NCBI RefSeq assembly: GCF_015476115.1
Contig: NZ_CP064295.1
Location: 2,598,001-2,662,000, forward strand
Direction: 5' to 3'
Source: Aegicerativicinus sediminis
GTDB lineage: Bacteria > Bacteroidota > Bacteroidia > Flavobacteriales > Flavobacteriaceae
Length of the DNA stretch: 64,000 bases
Each line of letters opens with the position of its first letter. The first letter of the stretch is position 1. Position numbers and translations under genes: made by a program. Of this stretch, positions 56,012 through 63,560 are shown piece after piece. The notes under the pieces are model-generated. The model searched no databases. It had not been told where the DNA came from and was given only the letters and a program-made list of their open reading frames with translations.

Positions 56012-57324
56012 TGGAAAGATATAGTGCATACAAAGATTCAGGTGTTGAGTGGATTGGCGATATTCCTAGCCATTGGATTATTAATAAATTTAACAGAGAA
56101 GTTTACTTTCAGGAAGGTCCTGGGTTGCGAACATTTCAGTTTACGGAAGATGGAACAAAAGTCATTTGTGTGACCAATATAACTGAAACAGGTATCGAAT
56201 TTGATAAACTAAAGAAGTATATATCTGAAGAAGAATATCTAAAAAAATATCAGCATTTTACAGTCCAAAATGGTGATTACCTCCTTTCTAGTTCAGGTAA
56301 CTCTTGGGGGAAGGTTTGCGAATATAAATCTGATGAAAAAGTAATTTTGAACACCTCAACCATCAGGTTAAATTCCTTAAATCCTTATAAGCTTGATAAA
56401 CGATTAATACCGCATATACTAAACAGCAATTTTGTAAAGATACAGTTAGAAATACTAATGACAGGTTCTTGTCAACCAAACTTCGGACCGTCGCATTTAA
56501 ATCAATTATTAGTTCCTGTTCCTGATTATGCTGAACAACAAAAAATAGTTGAGTTTTTAGATGACAAGACAGCTAAGATTGACAGACTACTTCAAATTAA
56601 GGAGAAAAAGATAGAACTACTAAAAGAGAAACGGACCTCATTAATTAATCAGGTGGTTACAAAAGGTCTCGACCCTAATGTAGAAATGAAAGATTCAGGT
56701 GTTGAGTGGATTGGAGAGATACCTAAGCACTGGGCCACTATTAAATTGAAGTATTTATGTGAAATAGTGTATGGTATCTCACCGCCAGATACAACTTATA
56801 ATTATGAAGGCTTAGGCTCTATTTTAATAAATGGACCAGTGGAATATTCTAAAAAAGATTTTGGCTACACCAGAAGTCTTAAATGGACCACGGACCCTAA
56901 AAAATTTACCTCTAAAGGTAGTTTGTTATTTTGTTTAAGAGGTTCTACGACAGGTCGAATGAATATAACACATGCGGATGTTTCTATTGGAAGAGGTGTA
57001 TGTTCGCTTAAAAGTAAAGAAAGTCAATGGTTCATGATATATTCTATGATGATGTTGAGAATACATATACAGAAACAAATTTCAGGCTCGACATTTCCTT
57101 CAGTAACTAAAGATGATGTGGATAATTATTTGATATGTCATCCTCCATTGGAAGAACAAAATGGAATTGCTAAGTACTTAGATATACAAACCAATGAAAT
57201 AGACCGCCTTATTAAACTAGAACAAAAAAAAATAGAGTTATTAAAAGAATACCGTCAGTCTCTTATATCAGAGGTGATTACTGGCAAAATTAAGGTTTTT
57301 GAGGAGGTATTAGGGGTAAATTAA
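56011..57324 (+). CDS. hsdS: Type I restriction-modification specificity subunit
   Basis: The 437-residue protein has two target-recognition halves, each opening with the same DSGVEWIGxIPxHW motif (about residues 9-22 and 228-241) and each closing with a conserved helical spacer (KKIELLKEKRTSLI near 200-213 and KKIELLKEYRQSLI near 409-422). The halves define the two parts of a bipartite recognition site. A 26-bp exact DNA repeat at 56,032-56,057 and 56,689-56,714 underlies the first motif. Its start codon overlaps the stop codon of the nuclease-like gene by one base. Confidence 0.95.
   Translation: MERYSAYKDSGVEWIGDIPSHWIINKFNREVYFQEGPGLRTFQFTEDGTKVICVTNITETGIEFDKLKKYISEEEYLKKYQHFTVQNGDYLLSSSGNSWGKVCEYKSDEKVILNTSTIRLNSLNPYKLDKRLIPHILNSNFVKIQLEILMTGSCQPNFGPSHLNQLLVPVPDYAEQQKIVEFLDDKTAKIDRLLQIKEKKIELLKEKRTSLINQVVTKGLDPNVEMKDSGVEWIGEIPKHWATIKLKYLCEIVYGISPPDTTYNYEGLGSILINGPVEYSKKDFGYTRSLKWTTDPKKFTSKGSLLFCLRGSTTGRMNITHADVSIGRGVCSLKSKESQWFMIYSMMMLRIHIQKQISGSTFPSVTKDDVDNYLICHPPLEEQNGIAKYLDIQTNEIDRLIKLEQKKIELLKEYRQSLISEVITGKIKVFEEVLGVN
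56032..56057 (+). repeat. 26-bp direct repeat in hsdS, copy 1 (copy 2 at 56,689-56,714)
   Basis: The same 26 bases, encoding KDSGVEWIG, begin each half of hsdS, 657 bp apart and in the same frame. They offer a site for homologous exchange of recognition domains within hsdS or with incoming alleles. No second hsdS fragment or inverting recombinase is present in the window. Confidence 0.85.
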
Positions 57325-57341
57325 ACTTTACTAATTCAGTT

Positions 57342-57593
57342 TTGGAACAAAAGGAAAAACTTAAAATTACTGATGTTATTAAAGGAGTTGTATCAATTGC
57401 ATTTCTCGCAGCTGTGATTTATGTCATTTATATAATGTTTAAGGAAGTAGTACTACCTTTTTTCCCTTTTTTAAGAGATATGTATGTTGAAGTTATTAAG
57501 CCAATTTTTGGAATAATCCCAAATGAATTATGGAGTGTATTTTTTGGATTCTTAGTAATTTTTAGCTTTTGGAAAATTATTAGGAATAGATAG
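57342..57593 (+). CDS. Small two-helix membrane protein between hsdS and hsdR
   Basis: The 83-residue protein starts at TTG 17 bp after hsdS and ends 17 bp before hsdR. Two hydrophobic helices (about residues 14-33 and 60-79) are separated by an aromatic/acidic segment (LPFFPFLRDMYVEVIKPIFG). The tight spacing and orientation place it in the hsd operon. I do not recognise a family. A membrane protein is unusual in a type I restriction operon; it could be a toxin-like effector or anchor, which is speculative. Confidence 0.65.
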   Translation: MEQKEKLKITDVIKGVVSIAFLAAVIYVIYIMFKEVVLPFFPFLRDMYVEVIKPIFGIIPNELWSVFFGFLVIFSFWKIIRNR

Positions 57594-57610
57594 ATAAAAT
57601 AAAGGACATA

Positions 57611-60553
57611 ATGCAGACACCTAACGAGGAAAGATTCGAAAAACATATAGAGCAAAACTTGCTTGATAATGGTTACATTTCTCGCCTTTATACCGAATAT
57701 GATAAGAACTATTGTCAGCTAAAAGAAGAGTTTATTTCCTTTATTAAGTCTACTCAAAAAGACGATTACGATAAATTATCCAAACAATTCGAAACCTCCA
57801 CTGATAGACATTTATGCAAGGTTGTAAATGACCAAATTTCCAAAAGGGGGATAGTTGATGTTCTCCGCAAAGGCATTAATACTAGAGGCTCTTCCTTCGA
57901 TTTGGTTTATTTTCAACCGAAAAGTGGATTAAACCCAGAGCATAAGCAGAAATACGAGAAAAATAAGTTCACCTGTGTCCGTCAATTGCACTATTCAAAC
58001 AAAAATGAGAATAGTATCGATATGGTTCTATTTCTAAACGGCATTCCCATTATTACAATGGAACTTAAGAATCAGCTTACTGGCCAAAACATTAGACATT
58101 CTGAAAAACAATATTCCTACGATAGGAACCCATTAGGAGAGCCTTTATTACAATTTAAACGGTGCTTGGTGCATTTCTGTATAGATAATGATAAAGTATC
58201 TATGACTACCCGTTTAAATGGTTCTAAAACACGTTTCCTCCCCTATAACAAAGGAATTGAAAATCCTATCGTTGAAAATGGGTATCGCACAGAGTATATG
58301 TGGAACGATATCTTCAGGCCAGACTCTCTTTTAGATATCATAGAAAATTTTGTACTTGTTGTTGTCGAATCAAGTAAGGAATGGAGCAACAAGCTGCAAA
58401 AAGTTGTTAACGAAAAGTCTGAAATTTTAATTTTTCCTCGGTATCATCAATTAGATGTCATAAGGCGTTTAAGGTCCAAAGTAAAAGAGGAAGGGGTTGG
58501 TCATAACTATCTCGTACAACACACCACTGGTTCTGGAAAATCTTATAGTATTGGATGGTTGGCCCATACTTTAACTTCATTATATAGGGCAAATACAGAC
58601 GTTAAGAGAATGTTTGATTCCATTTTGGTGATAACAGACCGTAAGGTATTGGATAGTCAATTACAGAAGACCTTAAAGGACCTCCAGCAAACCGAAGGTG
58701 TGGTTAGTCCTGTTGATGTTAATAGCAAACAACTAAAAGATTATTTGGAAAAAGGCAAGGATATAATAGTTACTACCATTCAAAAATTTCCAGTCATTTC
58801 AGAAACCATTTCTCAATTAAAAGGTCAAACTTTTGCTGTAATAATAGATGAGGTGCATTCTTCTCAAAGTGGTGAAACTTCGAAGCATTTAAAGAAGTCG
58901 CTATCTGTTGAGGTGTTAGAAGATGAGGATGGAGAAATTGATTATGAGGAAATGATACGTCGAGAAATTGAGTCGAGAGGGAAACAGGAACATATTTCAT
59001 TTTTTGGTTTTACTGGAACTCCAAAAAATAAGACCCTTGAGCTATTTGGGACAAAAAATGAAGATGGGGGCTTTGAACCTTTCCATTCCTATTCAATGAA
59101 ACAATCCATTTTTGAAGGCTTCACATTGGATGTGTTGGAACATTACACAACCTATAAGCGATATTTTAAGGTAAAACAGACTGGTGAACAAGATGAAGAA
59201 TTACCAGAAGGTAGAGCGATGAAATTATTAGTTGATTATGTTGATAGTCACGATGAGGTAATAAAACAGAAAGTCTCTATCATATTAAACCATTTTACTG
59301 CAGTTACTTCCAAAAAAATAAATGGAAGAGGTAGGGGTTTAGTCGTGGTGAGGTCCAGAAAACACTGTGTGATGTTTTTTCAGGAAATGGTTAGGCAAAT
59401 GAAGGAAAGAGGACTTTCTTACTCTTGTTTGGTCGCATTTAGTGGAACAGTTCACCTAATGGGTCAAGAATTTACCGAAAGTTCCTTAAACTCGTCAAAT
59501 GGAATGGAAGGAAACAATATTCCTAGTGCTTTCAAGGACCCTAAATTTAGACTTTTGATAGTGTCGAGTAAATTTCAAACAGGATTTGATGAACCTCTAT
59601 TGCATTCGATGTATGTTGACAAGAAATTGAATGGTGTTCAATGTGTTCAAACCTTGTCTCGACTTAATAGAACCAAAACTGGAAAGACTGACACATTTGT
59701 TTTAGATTTTGTAAATGATACTGAGGAAATAGTTAATTCTTTTCAGCCTTATTATACTTCAACAATACTTAAAGAAGAAACTGAGCCAGATAGATTATAT
59801 GATTTACAATATGAAATCGAGGCTTATAATCTGTTCACAGATGACCATATCGACCGTTTTTGTAAAGAATTTTATAAAGAAACCGAAACAGATGAGAATT
59901 TACAGCCTATAATTAATGAAGTTGTTGATAATTGGAAAGAATTAGAAACGGATGAGGAGCGCGATGGTTTCAAATCAAAAATTCAGTCGTTTTCAAGGTT
60001 ATATTCATACATCTCACAGATAATCAACTTTACTGAAGTCAATTGGGAAAAACTATATGTCTTCCTTCGCTATGTCAACAAAAAACTACCTAAAGGTGAG
60101 ACTGAAAAATTAGATATCACCGAAGCCGTTGACTTAAGTTCACTGAGGATACAAATGATAGGTGAATCGAACCTTTCATTAGAAGATAAAACGGGAATTT
60201 TGTATCCAATAGATGGAGATTCGGGAGGCTTAAAAGCTGAAGAAGAAAAAAATCTATTGTCTTACATAATTGAAAGAATTAATGAAGTTTATGGTATTGA
60301 CTTGTCAGAAGAAGATAGGTTGGACCTTCAAAATGTAACGGAACGTTTAGATAAAAACGAAGAGCTAAATGCTGTGATGAAAGGAAATAATTCAGAATAT
60401 GATAGGAAAGATTACTTTAAAAAAGTGTTGAAGGATGAGGTTTCTGAATACTATGGGGATAGGTTAGAGTTCTATAAGAAAATTATGAATACAAAGGTGT
60501 TTCCAATGATTTTAGATGGGATGTATAGGGAATATAAAAGAGCAAGTTACTAA
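57611..60553 (+). CDS. hsdR: Type I restriction endonuclease subunit (SF2 translocase)
   Basis: The 980-residue protein has an N-terminal PD-(D/E)XK nuclease domain with D137 and E151-x-K153 (MELKN), and an SF2 helicase core with Walker A G307-SGK310, a DEVH box (413-416), motif III GFTGTPKN near 470 and a C-terminal motif VI-like SRLNRTKTGKT. A C-terminal helical region joins it to the HsdMS core. It translocates and cuts unmodified DNA. All expected motifs are intact, so the restriction system is likely active. Confidence 0.96.
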   Translation: MQTPNEERFEKHIEQNLLDNGYISRLYTEYDKNYCQLKEEFISFIKSTQKDDYDKLSKQFETSTDRHLCKVVNDQISKRGIVDVLRKGINTRGSSFDLVYFQPKSGLNPEHKQKYEKNKFTCVRQLHYSNKNENSIDMVLFLNGIPIITMELKNQLTGQNIRHSEKQYSYDRNPLGEPLLQFKRCLVHFCIDNDKVSMTTRLNGSKTRFLPYNKGIENPIVENGYRTEYMWNDIFRPDSLLDIIENFVLVVVESSKEWSNKLQKVVNEKSEILIFPRYHQLDVIRRLRSKVKEEGVGHNYLVQHTTGSGKSYSIGWLAHTLTSLYRANTDVKRMFDSILVITDRKVLDSQLQKTLKDLQQTEGVVSPVDVNSKQLKDYLEKGKDIIVTTIQKFPVISETISQLKGQTFAVIIDEVHSSQSGETSKHLKKSLSVEVLEDEDGEIDYEEMIRREIESRGKQEHISFFGFTGTPKNKTLELFGTKNEDGGFEPFHSYSMKQSIFEGFTLDVLEHYTTYKRYFKVKQTGEQDEELPEGRAMKLLVDYVDSHDEVIKQKVSIILNHFTAVTSKKINGRGRGLVVVRSRKHCVMFFQEMVRQMKERGLSYSCLVAFSGTVHLMGQEFTESSLNSSNGMEGNNIPSAFKDPKFRLLIVSSKFQTGFDEPLLHSMYVDKKLNGVQCVQTLSRLNRTKTGKTDTFVLDFVNDTEEIVNSFQPYYTSTILKEETEPDRLYDLQYEIEAYNLFTDDHIDRFCKEFYKETETDENLQPIINEVVDNWKELETDEERDGFKSKIQSFSRLYSYISQIINFTEVNWEKLYVFLRYVNKKLPKGETEKLDITEAVDLSSLRIQMIGESNLSLEDKTGILYPIDGDSGGLKAEEEKNLLSYIIERINEVYGIDLSEEDRLDLQNVTERLDKNEELNAVMKGNNSEYDRKDYFKKVLKDEVSEYYGDRLEFYKKIMNTKVFPMILDGMYREYKRASY

Positions 60554-60564
60554 GTAGTTGAAAG

Positions 60565-61320
60565 ATGACTAAAAAGAAAAAATTAACACCTGAAGAATAT
60601 AAAGTGATTGCGAGAAAAAAAGGGGAATGGATGCTAAAGTGTTTAGAAAGAGATAAACTCAAAAAAGAAGAAGAGCTTTTGGAAAGTTGGTTTGGATACG
60701 CACACGATGAACGTTTTTGTGATGCACGTATCAATATCACAAAAGATACAAAGTTATTTCAAGAGGAGTCAGAATTTGGTGTTGGTGCTTGGATAAAAGT
60801 GCCTGCTTCAAAAGATGTTATGTATTCGGATGGTTATTCTCAAGCAGCTAGAATAATATATGATTCAATTTCTGAGAAAAAGGGAAATTCTAATTTTCTG
60901 GTCTATCCTTTAATATTTATTTACAGGCAATGCTTAGAATTAAAACTTAAGGAATTGATTAGAGCTGGATTTAAAGTTCTAAATAATGAGTTAAAACAAG
61001 AAATTGAACCCCAGCTTAAAACGTTTAATAACGGGGAAATTGAAAAAGTTCATAAATTAAATTTGCTCTGGAACGACGTTAAAATTTTAGCTTCAGGTTT
61101 GAAATTTGAACAGGATGAAGAATGGAAGGAGGCTGAAATTATTTTAAATCAATTTCACGAAGAAGACCCAAATGGTGTAAGTTTCAGATTTCCTTATTCC
61201 CATAATTGGAAGACTATAAAAAACACGATTGATTTATATCATTTTGCATCATTGATGGACATAACAATTTTGTTTCTGGATGGTATTAGAGATTTAGTTT
61301 ATGAGATTGAAGAGGCTTAA
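60565..61320 (+). CDS. HEPN-like protein of unknown function
   Basis: The 251-residue protein begins 12 bp after hsdR with a Lys-rich helical N-terminus (about 1-45). A helical core has YRQCLELKLKELI (about 120-132) and HKLNLLW (about 161-167), followed by R208-x4-H213 (RFPYSH), which fits the Rx4-6H signature of HEPN ribonucleases. The placement next to a restriction operon in a mobile island is the usual setting for HEPN defence toxins. No antitoxin is recognised. The HEPN assignment rests on motif reading only and needs a profile search. Confidence 0.6.
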   Translation: MTKKKKLTPEEYKVIARKKGEWMLKCLERDKLKKEEELLESWFGYAHDERFCDARINITKDTKLFQEESEFGVGAWIKVPASKDVMYSDGYSQAARIIYDSISEKKGNSNFLVYPLIFIYRQCLELKLKELIRAGFKVLNNELKQEIEPQLKTFNNGEIEKVHKLNLLWNDVKILASGLKFEQDEEWKEAEIILNQFHEEDPNGVSFRFPYSHNWKTIKNTIDLYHFASLMDITILFLDGIRDLVYEIEEA

Positions 61321-61435
61321 TTAATAAACTTCTCTAATGATAATATTAAACTCCTACCATTGTTTGATTTACAGGTTTTAGAATCTTTCAAGAGAAATTA
61401 TATTAAAATATAGAACAAGGATTTACTTAAAAAAT

Positions 61436-61663
61436 TTGATTGAAAATAGATTGATTGAACTAGACAGCTTTATTCCTTGGTCTGGTAATTTAAGGTTAGT
61501 GAAAATTTATGCAGTTTCTAATTATTTTTTAGAAGTAGTTTTAGATTTTGAAACCCGAAAAATTGAATCAATTAGTTCTTTCAACTCTATCGAATACCTG
61601 GAAAAATATCCAGAAATTTCAGATTTGTTTACCTCTCGAATTTATAATTTGGGATTGTATTAG
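61436..61663 (+). CDS. Small hypothetical protein (75 residues)
   Basis: A TTG-initiated frame encodes 75 residues of mixed alpha/beta character with no membrane segment. It reads like a short immunity- or antitoxin-sized protein (for example LVKIYAVSNYFLEVVLDFETRKIESI, broken in many such proteins into two strands). It lies 115 bp after the HEPN-like gene and 15 bp before the next gene. I do not recognise it and the start codon is uncertain. Confidence 0.5.
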   Translation: MIENRLIELDSFIPWSGNLRLVKIYAVSNYFLEVVLDFETRKIESISSFNSIEYLEKYPEISDLFTSRIYNLGLY

Positions 61664-61678
61664 TTTAAAAATATTCTG

Positions 61679-62635
61679 TTGGAAAAGGAATTAAAAAAAA
61701 TATTGAATATTATAGAATCTGATGAATATTATGATAAGGTCAATGAATATGTCAAAAGAACCTTATTTACAGTTCAAGATATAATTGAGTATTACGATGA
61801 TGAATGTGATTTAAAATCTTTGGACTTTCAATGTATGCAAAATGGAGTGCCTCCAGAAAGATATTTATCCGATTTAATTAAATTGTTGTTTTTAGGGTAT
61901 ATTACTCTAGTTAATAAATCTACTGACACTAAAGAGTTCACCTTAGGGTCATCAAGAATAGGTGGAATTTATATTCCAAAAGAAAAAAAAATAAAATATA
62001 ACCATTCGGAAAATGATGATTTAGGATTTTTAAAACTTTGGCTAGATTCCAAAATTAGTTCAATAAAGGGTGAAGATTATTTAACTCGATATACAGGGCA
62101 AACTATTGAAGAAATATTCAAAATTGACCCTGATTATATCGTAGATAAAATTTCAAAAAACCATTTCATTATGAGTTTATCCTCAATTGAAATATTAGAG
62201 AGGAGGTATAAGTATGATTTTTCGACAAGTTTTAAAAATCAATTAAAAATTAGGCATAAAGAATACCTTCAAAAAAAAGAACAATTAAAAAAGGATAGTC
62301 AAATTAAACCTTACCATAATATTGATATTAATGATGAGGATTTGGGTTTAGTTAATCAAAATGAGTTTAGTAATTATCTCACGGTGAATTCCATTCCCCA
62401 TAAAATTAATGATGGAAGAATTATTGTAACGAGCGATTTTTTTTGGTATTCTGGAGTGAAGATGACGAATAATTTAACTATTTGTGGAAACCTTCATGTA
62501 TCTGAAATGCTCAATACCCCTAAATTAATTCCAAATGGTCTTAAAGTTAATGGATATATTCAATTTGGACAATTTCAATTTACAGATGATGACAATAATT
62601 CCATCGAATTTGACAGTTGGTTGAAAATCGAATAA
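61679..62635 (+). CDS. Hypothetical protein with ExoX-C-like motif and LRR-like C-terminal repeats
   Basis: The 318-residue protein starts at TTG. An N-terminal helical region contains YTGQTIEEIFKIDPDYI (about 141-157), similar to the small domain found C-terminal in exodeoxyribonuclease X-like proteins. The C-terminal 80 residues contain two short repeats (NNLTICGNLHVSEM and NGLKVNGYIQFGQF) of the leucine-rich-like type seen in some Bacteroidota and phage proteins. Function is unknown. It is the last gene of the element, 93 bp from the right attachment site, a place where accessory cargo is common. Confidence 0.6.
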   Translation: MEKELKKILNIIESDEYYDKVNEYVKRTLFTVQDIIEYYDDECDLKSLDFQCMQNGVPPERYLSDLIKLLFLGYITLVNKSTDTKEFTLGSSRIGGIYIPKEKKIKYNHSENDDLGFLKLWLDSKISSIKGEDYLTRYTGQTIEEIFKIDPDYIVDKISKNHFIMSLSSIEILERRYKYDFSTSFKNQLKIRHKEYLQKKEQLKKDSQIKPYHNIDINDEDLGLVNQNEFSNYLTVNSIPHKINDGRIIVTSDFFWYSGVKMTNNLTICGNLHVSEMLNTPKLIPNGLKVNGYIQFGQFQFTDDDNNSIEFDSWLKIE

Positions 62636-62653
62636 AGGACAAAATAAAATATA

Positions 62654-62672
62654 CTGTCTAAATACTGACTAA
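62654..62672. repeat. Right subterminal repeat (possible integrase arm site)
   Basis: CTGTCTAAATACTGACTAA matches the left-end copy at 49,577-49,595 in 17 of 19 bases. It lies 55 bp inside the right attachment site. Confidence 0.6.
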
Positions 62673-62681
62673 AATAAATAA

Positions 62682-62716
62682 AAAAACATCTAAATAATTG
62701 ATATCCAGATGTTTTT
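62682..62716 (-). terminator. Terminator of the tmRNA supplied by the element
   Basis: Read on the minus strand, AAAAACATCT and AGATGTTTTT form a 10-bp stem with a 15-nt loop followed by T residues, 13 bp beyond the tmRNA 3' end. It lies inside the element and would replace the original terminator now at 49,392-49,431. Confidence 0.75.
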
Positions 62717-62727
62717 ATAAATAACTC

Positions 62728-62742
62728 GTGGAGTCGGAGGGA
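62728..62742. repeat. Right attachment site within the tmRNA 3' end
   Basis: GTGGAGTCGGAGGGA is the reverse complement of the tmRNA acceptor stem and part of the T arm and is the second copy of the 15-bp repeat flanking the element. Integration here keeps the tmRNA gene intact. Confidence 0.9.
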
Positions 62743-63124
62743 TTCGAACCCTCGTCCAAACAAGCTGACAAACAGCTTTCTACACGTTTAGTCTTTATTT
62801 GTTTTTTCGATGTGACACTGGCAAAAGACCACCCATGACACACTTAGCTTCTTAGGTTTCAACAGAACCACAAAGCTAGATTCTGTCTATGTTAACATTT
62901 ACGATGCCCCTTGTCGGAATGCCGCTAACCAAGGCCTTCCAGGGACATTTAGCCTTCCCGCCTAGCGGGAACATGGGCCGAAATCTTACTATAATTCAGA
63001 TTAGGCAGCTAAAGCGTAGTTATTCTCGCCGTTTAAAGTTTGGTACAGCCTTTAACGTGTTTCAATACCATTACACGACGTGCTTACTATCCACCAGGTC
63101 TTGCTGTCAAAACCAGTCGACCCC
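62729..63124 (-). ncRNA. ssrA: Transfer-messenger RNA (tmRNA)
   Basis: On the minus strand the gene starts GGGGTCG and ends CGACTCC plus discriminator A; the two ends pair as a 7-bp acceptor stem with one G-U. The T arm GAGGGTTCGAATCCCTC is complete. The tag reading frame at 63,030-63,001 encodes GENNYALAA followed by TAA, a typical Bacteroidota proteolysis tag. The CCA end is not encoded (the genome reads CGA). It releases stalled ribosomes and tags the unfinished proteins. Its 3' end is the integration site of the adjacent element. Confidence 0.96.
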
Positions 63125-63293
63125 ATGTGAAATATTCCTTTATATCTTATGGATTAAATCACCTTAAGATTTTAAAGGATGACAAAATTACATAAATAAT
63201 ATATTTCGTCTCTATACATATTAGGCAAAAACTATTCCAATGAAGTCAATGTCATGCCAGATACTATATTATTTTCAAACTAAATAAAATGTT

Positions 63294-63506
63294 TTGATAA
63301 AGGAAGGAACGAAAGTTAGTTGGAAGTGGGGAAATGGAAAAGACCATGGAACGGTAAAGAAAACTTATGCTGAAGAAGTTTCTAAAACTATCCAAGGTAG
63401 TAAGATTATTAGGAAGGGCGAATTAGAAAATAAAGCGTTGTATATTGAACAAGAGGATGGAGGGCATGTTTTAAAATTGGAAAGTGAGGTAAATAGAGCC
63501 GATTAA
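63294..63506 (+). CDS. Small Tudor-like protein (DUF2945 / hypervirulence-associated family)
   Basis: The 70-residue protein starts at TTG; an ATG five bases earlier is out of frame and stops at once. The sequence GTKVSWKWGNGKDHGTVKKTY, split here by a Gly-rich turn, and the C-terminal LYIEQEDGGHVLKLESEV match the pattern of the small beta-barrel DUF2945 proteins. Molecular function of the family is poorly known. It stands alone between the tmRNA and a dehydrogenase gene. Confidence 0.8.
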   Translation: MIKEGTKVSWKWGNGKDHGTVKKTYAEEVSKTIQGSKIIRKGELENKALYIEQEDGGHVLKLESEVNRAD

Positions 63507-63560
63507 TGTTGTTGGTATAGCTAATTTCTAATCGTACTTTTGTGGTACTAACAGAACAGA

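Larger units (their letters stand above)
49433..62742. mobile_element. Integrated genomic element of about 13.3 kb at the ssrA gene carrying a type I restriction-modification system
   Basis: A 15-bp direct repeat flanks the region; one copy is the functional tmRNA 3' end and the other a fragment. A tyrosine integrase gene lies next to the left end, followed by RteC-domain, excisionase-like, possible replication and terminase-small-subunit-like genes. Cargo is a hsdM-X-hsdS-Y-hsdR operon and three further genes, all in one orientation. No conjugation (Tra/Mob) or phage structural genes are seen, so it is a non-autonomous island, mobilisable or satellite-like. Confidence 0.88.

Noticed and set aside
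56032-56714. Phase-variable (inverting) hsdS system
   Set aside because: The repeats are direct and within one gene, and there is no second hsdS fragment or dedicated invertase in the window.
62575-62763. 62-codon minus-strand frame across the right element border
   Set aside because: It spans the tmRNA 3' end, its terminator and the antisense of the last element gene, with no protein-like features.
62889-63167. 92-codon open frame on the plus strand with Cys and Arg rich product
   Set aside because: It lies antisense to the tmRNA gene for nearly its whole length; the sequence is explained by tmRNA structure.
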